Positions 58,496 to 64,000 of a DNA stretch of 64,000 nt are shown here, piece by piece (position 1 is the first letter of the stretch; every line of letters begins with the position of its first letter). Origin of the DNA: Palsa-504 sp963789225 (GTDB lineage Bacteria > Actinomycetota > Actinomycetes > Streptosporangiales > Streptosporangiaceae); the NCBI GenBank assembly GCA_963789225.1, contig CAWBKD010000025.1, forward strand, positions 248,001 through 312,000, in the 5' to 3' direction. The notes beneath the pieces were generated by a model. That model saw nothing but the letters and a program-made list of their open reading frames with translations, did no database searches and was not told where the DNA came from. The position numbers were made by a program, and so were the translations under genes.

Positions 58496-59077
58496 GTGGT
58501 GGATCCTGACGTGCTCGCCGGGTTCGCAGCCGGGGATCCGGAGGCGGTGCGGGCCGTGTATCGGGCGTACGGCCGGCTGGTCTACGTGGTGGCCTACAAG
58601 CTGCTCGGGGATCAGGGCCTAGCCGAGGAAGCCACCCAGCAGGCGTTCGTGCAGGCGTGGCGGGCGGCGGGCAGTTACGACCCAGCCCGTGAGGTCGGAC
58701 CGTGGCTGGCGACGATCGCCCGGCGGGCCGCCATCGACATTCACCGCCGCGAGGCCCGGGGCCGCCATGGTTCTCTAGACGGAGCCGATCCGGCCGATCC
58801 GGCGCTCATCAGTTTGCCGCCCTCGGCAGAGCAGGTCTACGACGTGTGGGAGGTCCGCCGGGCCATCGACGCACTGGACCCAGAGGACGCAGAACTGGTC
58901 CGCTTGCAGCATTTCGAGGACCTCACCCACGCCCAGATCGCCGAGCGACTGGGTATCCCGGTCGGCACGGTCAAGTCTCGCTCCTTCCGTGTCCATCGCC
59001 GCCTAGCCGGATTGCTCGGCCATCTGCGCGAGACCCCGGCAGAAACATCACCGCCGTCCCGTCGTAATACTGGGTAG
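58496..59077 (+). CDS. ECF-type RNA polymerase sigma factor
   Basis: 193 residues: region 2 (RAVYRAYGRLVYVVAYKLLGDQGLAEEATQQAFVQAWRAAGSYDP, WLATIARRAAIDIHRR) and region 4 (DPEDAELVRLQHFEDLTHAQIAERLGIPVGTVKSRSFRVHRRLAGLL). The GTG at 58496 is followed by another in-frame GTG at 58499; TAAGGT (58482-58487) lies close upstream. Followed after 14 bases by an anti-sigma-like gene, forming a classical sigma/anti-sigma pair. Confidence 0.92.
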   Translation: MVDPDVLAGFAAGDPEAVRAVYRAYGRLVYVVAYKLLGDQGLAEEATQQAFVQAWRAAGSYDPAREVGPWLATIARRAAIDIHRREARGRHGSLDGADPADPALISLPPSAEQVYDVWEVRRAIDALDPEDAELVRLQHFEDLTHAQIAERLGIPVGTVKSRSFRVHRRLAGLLGHLRETPAETSPPSRRNTG

Positions 59078-59091
59078 AGGAGATCAATCCC

Positions 59092-59784
59092 GTGAGCGAC
59101 GACGACCGCATCGACTACCTGGCCGGGGGACCCGCCGGCGCGCTGGACCCTGCCGATCGTGCTGACCTCGATGACCTGCGCGCCCTCCTCGCCGACCCGT
59201 CTCTCTGGGCGGAACCCGGCCCCGGCCTCGAGGACAACGTAACCGCGGCCGTGGTCCGCGCCGCGGCCAGCGCCGCCCCCGACAGGTCCGTCCCGGTCGC
59301 GGTCACCCAGCCTCGCCAGGGTCGGCGGCCGCGGAGCGCCGCCGCGCTCGGACGCCGGCCGCGGATCGCCTGGCTAGCCGGACTGGCCGCCGCCGCGGCC
59401 GCCATCGTGATCGCGGTCGTGGTCACCGTGGGCGGCGGGAGTAGCGCGACGCAGTTCCAGGCCGCGCTGAGCGGCACCGCCCTGGCACCGGGTGCTAGCG
59501 CGCAGGTCACGTTGACCCAAACCCAGTCGGGCTGGCGGATCACGTTGCAGGGGCACGGGCTGCCTCGCCTGGACAACGGCTACTACTACGAGGCGTGGCT
59601 GAAGAACCCGGCCGGGATCCTGGTCCCCATCGGCACGTTCAACCAGCCCAACAACGTGACGTTGTGGGCCGGGGTGCCGCCTACCCAGTACCCGACCGTC
59701 ACCATCACCCGCCAGCGGGCCGACGGTAACCCGGCGTCGTCGGGGCAGCGGGTCCTGGTCGGAATCGCCCACCCCGCCCACTGA
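59092..59784 (+). CDS. Anti-sigma factor, RskA-like
   Basis: 230 residues: cytoplasmic N-terminus that begins with DRIDYLAGGPAGALDPADRADLDDLRALLADP (anti-sigma-like helical segment without a zinc HxxxCxxC motif), one membrane helix (about 93-115) and an extracytoplasmic domain with an anti-sigma-K pattern (WRITLQGHGLPRLDNGYYYEAWLKNPAGILVPIGTFN). Expected to hold the upstream ECF sigma at the membrane. GTG with GGAGA upstream. Confidence 0.85.
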   Translation: MSDDDRIDYLAGGPAGALDPADRADLDDLRALLADPSLWAEPGPGLEDNVTAAVVRAAASAAPDRSVPVAVTQPRQGRRPRSAAALGRRPRIAWLAGLAAAAAAIVIAVVVTVGGGSSATQFQAALSGTALAPGASAQVTLTQTQSGWRITLQGHGLPRLDNGYYYEAWLKNPAGILVPIGTFNQPNNVTLWAGVPPTQYPTVTITRQRADGNPASSGQRVLVGIAHPAH

Positions 59785-59955
59785 CTAGCCCCAGTACCCC
59801 CGCCGCTCGCCCTATCCGTGCCGTGTAGCCACGGCCGCTAACCGGTCGGTGCCGTCGCCCGATGGCGACGACCTGGCGGAAGTGGTCGCCGCCGCGGCGC
59901 AGGTACTCGGCTTCCACCAGCTCGGCCAGGGCGTCCTTGCCGTCGAAGGGAGCCC

Positions 59956-60458
59956 AGCCTGCTCGACGTCGAGGAGTACCCGGCGCTGGACCTGGCCTGC
60001 TGCTACCCGCGCCGTTGGGGATGCGAGACCGTCATCGGCCACCACAAGACCGACATGGGAGAAGGCCAGCCCGTCCTGCGCTCCGGCGACCCCGAGGGCG
60101 TCATGCAGGAAATGTGGGCGCTGTTCGCCGTCTACCAGGCCATCTGCCAGATCGTCGGCATCGCCGTAGACGCAATGGGCATCCCGCCGGAACGGATCAG
60201 CTTCCCGCACGCCCTAGCCGCCGCGGTGGACACCGTCGCGGCTTTCCCTCCCTGACCAGGCCGACCTCGCCCTGGCCACGTTCCTGGCCAAGATCCTCAT
60301 GCCCGGCTTCTTCACCCGCAACCGCCCGGACCGGGTCGGCCCGCGGGAAAACCAAGAAGGCCGGCGACTTCCCCGCCCGGAAGCTCGGCGAGCCCAGCGC
60401 CACCCGCGTAACCCGCAGAATCGAGTTCCACCTGCTCTATCCTTGGCAGGTCACCTAA
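59956..60458 (+). pseudogene. IS4-family transposase remnant (C-terminal part, frameshifted)
   Basis: Three consecutive frames together give a transposase C-terminus: YPALDLACCYPRRWGCETVIGHHKTDMGEGQPVLRSGDPEGVMQEMWALFAVYQAI (to 60255), then DQADLALATFLAKILMPGFFTRNRPDRVG in the next frame, then KTKKAGDFPARKLGEPSATRVTRRIEFHLLYPWQVT in the third, ending at TAA 60458. The W-x-x-E-x-x-x-x-x-x-K pattern is that of the IS4 DDE glutamate region. Two frameshifts and loss of the N-terminus make it non-functional. No terminal inverted repeats seen. Confidence 0.75.
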
Positions 60459-60520
60459 AAGCAACGCCATCGGGCCAGGAGCCTGCCGCAGAAGTCGAAC
60501 GGGATATACAGTTCCTACCA

Positions 60521-60898
60521 CTAGAACGCGTCGAGGAAGAGCGCTGCATAGCTGGCGCCGATCTTCTCGGGATTGATGTGGCCGAGATGATAGATCCATT
60601 CCTCGACGTCGTCCCACCAGATATCGGCCTCCATCCGGAAATGGGAATCGAACGACCCGCTCACCGCATTCCCGATCCGGTAGGGGTAGAAGGCCTCGGC
60701 CCGAGCGTGCCCCTCGGCACTCCGTCTCCAGCCCTGGCTTCCTCGGCGTCTTCGACGTCAGTAGTACCTTCTTCTTCGTCCTCGTCCTCGTCCTCCCTCT
60801 TCCTCCTCGTCCTCATCGGCCGTGGCCAGGCGGATGGCGTCGTCCAGCTCCAGAGACAGGTCCAGAGCCAGCGCCATCTCGTCGGGGAACAGCGTCAA
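60521..60898 (-). pseudogene. Disrupted gene for an acidic protein of unknown function
   Basis: One minus-strand frame reads LTLFPDEMALALDLSLELDDAIRLATADEDEEEEGG, then a low-complexity Arg stretch with an internal TGA, then EAFYPYRIGNAVSGSFDSHFRMEADIWWDDVEEWIYHLGHINPEKIGASYAALFLDAF and a TAG. Another frame across the middle encodes a sensible acidic DEDEDEEE tract, so slippage in the GAGGA/GACGAG repeat appears to have shifted the frame twice. Possible starts are TTG 60898 or ATG 60877. No family recognised. Confidence 0.5.
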
Positions 60899-61227
60899 GG
60901 CCGACGGGGATTCTCCGCGTCGTACGACATTACCGTCGCCGATACCGACGCCAGTACGAGTGGCCCCGGACGGCCGATGACACGCCCGGACAGCAGTCCG
61001 GGTAAGAATGCCGCAAGCACGGGCCGCGCGTGTTCACGGTGGTGGGCCACTCCCCGGCGCCGCGCTAGCGGCGCCGACCGCTGGTCGGCTTGCATGCTGG
61101 TGATCAGTTCGTGAGATACGCAACCCCGCATCCGGTCCGGTGTAATCCCCGGACTCATTGTCGCGCGTCTCACGGACAGGTATTATGCCGGAAGCTGCGG
61201 GTTTCTGACCCGTGCTTGGAGGGGATC
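60899..61227. other. Island intergenic region with stem-loop
   Basis: No gene seen. Contains a perfect 9-bp stem (61055-61063 with 61068-61076) around GCTA, which may be a terminator or mobile-element end, and the promoter of the STAND gene. GTGAGA (61111-61116) and TCTCAC (61168-61173) form a loose inverted repeat whose second half lies between the -35 and -10 boxes. Confidence 0.5.
61158..61186 (+). promoter_or_regulatory. Promoter of the DUF4062-NB-ARC gene
   Basis: -35 TTGTCG (61158-61163), 17-bp spacer, -10 TATTAT (61181-61186), the closest match to the consensus -10 box in the window. Predicted start about 61192, giving a short leader with GGAGGGG at 61218-61224. Confidence 0.65.
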
Positions 61228-64000
61228 ATGGCGATGCGGCGTGCAAAAGTTTTTCTCAGTTCGACCACCGTTGGCTTGAAAGAAGTCCGCAACGTCGCCT
61301 CAGAGACGATAAAAGCTGCTGGGTGCGATCCCATAGAGATGGAGGAGTTCGGCGCGGTTCCCGATATACCCGACTCCGTCTGCCAGGACAAGATCGAAGA
61401 ATCCGATTTTTACGTCGGCCTGATCGGCTGGCGCTACGGAACCCGCCCACCCGGCAGTGACCAGTCTTACACGGAGCGCGAGTATTTGTTTGCCCGGCTG
61501 AGAGGACTACCCTGTTTAATTTTCCTGCTCGGTGAGGACCTGTGCCGGGCAGAACTGTCTGCCCAGGCCGAAGAGCCAAGGTTCCGTGCCCTGCAGGAGG
61601 ACTTCCGCAAGACCGTGCAGGAAGTGACCACGGTGAGTGTCTCTGACCTGGAGCAGCTACGGGCGGAGGTGACCCGCAGCCTCAGCAATGCCCTTCGCGA
61701 CGAGCCATGGGGAGCTAGGGACGTTATCGGCCGCCGGAAATTCCTCCGGAGCATCAAACACGAGATCACCGCGGAGAACCTGAACCTCGCCCTGATCGGC
61801 CTGCCCGGCATCGGCAAGAGCGCACTGGCACGCGTGTTCCGGGACGCCCCTCCGGCCGGGTACCGGGTCTGGTACCAGGAACTTCCCGAGATGTCGGCGC
61901 CCGACGCCAAGGCGGACATTACCGGGCTCACCACCAACGACCTGGCCGCGCTCGCCCACTCGGCACTGGGCAACGCGGCCAGCGACAAGACCCTGCCGCA
62001 GCTCGCCGACCTGCTGCGAGACCAGCTGAGCGACGGCTCCCCGACCATCGTCGTCCTGGACAACGTCTGGCCTGCCCATGTCGGCTCGCTCAGGACCCTC
62101 TACCAGCGGCTCGCCTCCTATGATCAGGCCCGCTTCCTGATCACAAGCCGTTTTCACGAGGTCCCCGGCCTGCTCGCCAGCGACGCACCACGGATACTCA
62201 CCCGGCAGGTTCCCGTACTCGACCTAGACGCGGGCCTCGACCTTCTCGCCTGGACGGTGGCCACGCAGATGGGAGAGGAAAGCAAGGACATACGCCCGGA
62301 CCTGCGCCTGATGCGCGAGGCGCTGCGACCGCTAGCCCGGCACGCCGACGGATACCCGGCGATGCTGCAGATCCTGGCCGGCCTGCTCGTGAGGCAAGGG
62401 CACTCCATCCAGCATCTGCGCCGCAGCGCGGACGACATCGAGCACGAGTTGGCCGAAGTGCGCGAAGGACTCAGGCGCTCGCTGGGCCCAGATGAGGAAC
62501 TTCACGCCAGCACGGCCTACGATGCCGCACTGGAGCACCTGCTCGGCAACTGGCTCAAAGCAGACGGGCTGCCCGGGTCGGCCAGGGACGTGCTCGGAAT
62601 CTGCGCGATCCTGCCCCCAAGGCCCGCCAGCTACTCCGGGGACACACTGCAGCTTCACTGGCAGGCCGCCGGTGAAGCATCGATCGGAGGCTGGGCGGCC
62701 GACCGAGGACAGGCGCCGGAGCTGTACGACCTGGAGGGGCCGGCAGGCCCCCGGGAGCGGGCGCTCCGGCGCCAGCTTGCCTACCTCCGCAAGGTGCAGT
62801 TGCTGCAGGCGGCTAAGAAACCCGCCGGCCGGGAAAGCCGCTGCCAGGACGCCGACGCCACGCTTCCCGAGGAGCACTACACGCTGCACGCGATCGTGGC
62901 CGGGTTTTTCCGCGAGCGCCTGCTTGACCCCGATCAGCGCACGGCCCTGCACGAAGCGGCCGAGCAGGCCCTGCGCGGGCAACTGGATGAAGGCCCGCTC
63001 TCGAACATGTTCGGCATGTACGCCCTCGAGGGCACCCGGTGGCAGGGGCGAGTGTCGTTGTGGCTGTATCACCTCGCCCATCTGGCGCGCGTGCAGCCGA
63101 CCGACGCGCGGGCCAGGATGGCCAGCCTGTATCTTGACGCCTTCTGGTGGTGGGGTTATTACGAGCCCTTCGCGTTCTGCGAGCTGCTCGTCAGCAACTG
63201 GGAGCGCGTGGTGGTGCCGCCGGAGACGGCCGATGACCACGTCAGCTTCGTGCGCCATCTCCGTGCACTTGAGGAGCATTACCCGAAGGGATGGCAGAAG
63301 GCCGGATCGGATATGCGCCCGGTCAGGGCGGCGCTGACCGGCATCGCTGCGCTGATCGGCGTGGACGTCGACGCGCCGCCGGCCATCTACGACGATGACG
63401 AGGACCGCCTGCACATGCAGGGCCTGCTGCGCGTATTCCTCGGGGACTGCGCCTTCTTCCGGTCAAGGAACACGCCGATTCCCGAGGCGGACTTCGCCGA
63501 GGCGCTGGAGTCCTTCCGTGCCGCCCTAGCCTCCTTTGCCCGTCGGCGCGAGCAGCTGGGATCGTACGCCGACGAGTGGAACGAGGCCTGGACCCTGTAC
63601 GAGGTGGCTGACCTGCACGCCAGCGCTGGGAAACTCGACGAAGCGGACGAGCTGTGCCGCCAGGCCGAGGCACTGGAGCGAGACAGGATTGAGCGGGCCG
63701 GCGAGCGGGACGAAGAAGACTACCTGCTGGAGGAGACGCTTGGCGACATCGCCCGGGTCCGCGCCGACATCGCCGAGAGCCGCGGTGATCTCGCGGAGGA
63801 GGCGCGCCAGCGCGCCCGCGCGGTCATCCACGCCTACGCGTTCCAGGTGCGGCCGCCCCAGGCCATACCGTGCGAGAACGATCCGCAGCGGTACGAAGGC
63901 GGCCCGGACAAGTACACCGGCTCCTTCTACCGGGAGATGACCGATCGTGCCGTTTTGCGGATACTGGGCCTGATCGCCGATGGCCAGCAGGAGGCTGCCC
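61228..64000 (+). CDS. STAND NTPase: DUF4062 - NB-ARC - helical/TPR-like protein (3' end beyond window)
   Basis: Open frame of at least 924 codons running off the window. Residues about 4-100 are a DUF4062 domain (AKVFLSSTTVGLKEVR, EESDFYVGLIGWRYGT, YTEREYLFARLRGLPCLIFL), a TIR/nucleoside-hydrolase-like N-terminal module of STAND proteins. NB-ARC ATPase: Walker A GLPGIGKS (191-198), Walker B IVVLDNVW (274-281), sensor LITSRF (304-309), DGYPAML (374-380). Residues about 750-850 look like TPR helices. ATG 61228 has GGAGG five bases upstream; ATG 61234 possible. The first about 100 codons are less GC-biased than neighbouring genes. Such architectures act in anti-phage defence or signalling; function here is inferred. 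Confidence 0.88.
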   Translation, partial: MAMRRAKVFLSSTTVGLKEVRNVASETIKAAGCDPIEMEEFGAVPDIPDSVCQDKIEESDFYVGLIGWRYGTRPPGSDQSYTEREYLFARLRGLPCLIFLLGEDLCRAELSAQAEEPRFRALQEDFRKTVQEVTTVSVSDLEQLRAEVTRSLSNALRDEPWGARDVIGRRKFLRSIKHEITAENLNLALIGLPGIGKSALARVFRDAPPAGYRVWYQELPEMSAPDAKADITGLTTNDLAALAHSALGNAASDKTLPQLADLLRDQLSDGSPTIVVLDNVWPAHVGSLRTLYQRLASYDQARFLITSRFHEVPGLLASDAPRILTRQVPVLDLDAGLDLLAWTVATQMGEESKDIRPDLRLMREALRPLARHADGYPAMLQILAGLLVRQGHSIQHLRRSADDIEHELAEVREGLRRSLGPDEELHASTAYDAALEHLLGNWLKADGLPGSARDVLGICAILPPRPASYSGDTLQLHWQAAGEASIGGWAADRGQAPELYDLEGPAGPRERALRRQLAYLRKVQLLQAAKKPAGRESRCQDADATLPEEHYTLHAIVAGFFRERLLDPDQRTALHEAAEQALRGQLDEGPLSNMFGMYALEGTRWQGRVSLWLYHLAHLARVQPTDARARMASLYLDAFWWWGYYEPFAFCELLVSNWERVVVPPETADDHVSFVRHLRALEEHYPKGWQKAGSDMRPVRAALTGIAALIGVDVDAPPAIYDDDEDRLHMQGLLRVFLGDCAFFRSRNTPIPEADFAEALESFRAALASFARRREQLGSYADEWNEAWTLYEVADLHASAGKLDEADELCRQAEALERDRIERAGERDEEDYLLEETLGDIARVRADIAESRGDLAEEARQRARAVIHAYAFQVRPPQAIPCENDPQRYEGGPDKYTGSFYREMTDRAVLRILGLIADGQQEAA

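Noticed and set aside
60299..61114. 271-codon + strand open frame in the island
   Set aside because: It fuses a transposase fragment with antisense of the disrupted acidic gene; the Ser-rich run is the reverse of the Glu/Asp repeat.

Overview
The window is GC-rich chromosomal DNA of a high-GC actinobacterium. The evidence is GTG/TTG starts, strong G/C bias at third codon positions, many leaderless genes, a CIRCE-controlled groES-groEL1 pair with a His-rich GroEL tail, guaB followed by guaB3, DUF397/DUF2630/DUF5313 proteins and an ilvBNC-leuB-ilvE-cimA block. Genus cannot be fixed from the sequence; Streptosporangiales/Streptomycetales-like relatives fit best.

Layout. 1-15.6 kb is housekeeping: icd (5' end cut by the window edge), mdh, an M20 amidohydrolase with galE, a CBS/CorC membrane protein, guaA with a Pro/Gly-rich insert, a kynU-kynA tryptophan-degradation operon divergent from CIRCE-groES-groEL, guaB-guaB3 and trpS. 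15.6-23 kb carries a solitary DUF397 protein, a D-Ala-D-Ala carboxypeptidase, a B12-domain-less methylmalonyl-CoA mutase subunit, a carboxylate-amine ligase overlapping a second M20 amidohydrolase, and a PH-domain membrane protein. 22-29 kb is a catabolic module: a GntR/FCD regulator divergent from a fumarylacetoacetase-family enzyme and a branched-chain-type ABC importer with a LivM-LivG fusion. 29-36 kb holds a gamma-glutamylcyclotransferase-like protein, an LpdA-type flavoprotein, a biotin-dependent carboxylase alpha chain and a GGDEF-EAL protein.

36-44.5 kb is the branched-chain amino-acid block: ilvB-ilvN-ilvC, leuB, ilvE, cimA. Two separate transcription attenuators are readable. One has leader peptide MTHPSILVLGRRAGG before ilvB, the other MTSGLIIIGRRVGT before cimA, each followed by an intrinsic terminator. 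A near-identical palindrome (GTCTCG-N4-CTGAGA) stands 41-55 nt upstream of the leader ORFs of ilvB and cimA and of a short ORF in the leuB leader, so these units look co-regulated.

44.5-59.8 kb is mixed: a truncated winged-helix gene, DUF2630, a second FAH-family enzyme, a membrane protein/subtilisin pair, an alkyltransferase-like protein, an ECF sigma factor in one operon with an ABC exporter, an AdnA-like helicase-nuclease without its AdnB partner, an S41 peptidase with a long PGPGG linker, and an ECF sigma/anti-sigma pair.

59.8-64 kb is an accessory island: an IS4-type transposase remnant with frameshifts, a disrupted acidic-protein gene, a GC-rich stem-loop, then a well-promoted gene open to the window edge encoding a DUF4062-NB-ARC STAND ATPase with a helical/TPR-like C-terminal part. 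This is the best candidate for a defence or signalling system here. Several unrelated proteins (GntR regulator, IlvB, ATL protein, S41 peptidase, GuaA) carry in-frame GC-rich tandem repeats or inserts, a recurring local feature.
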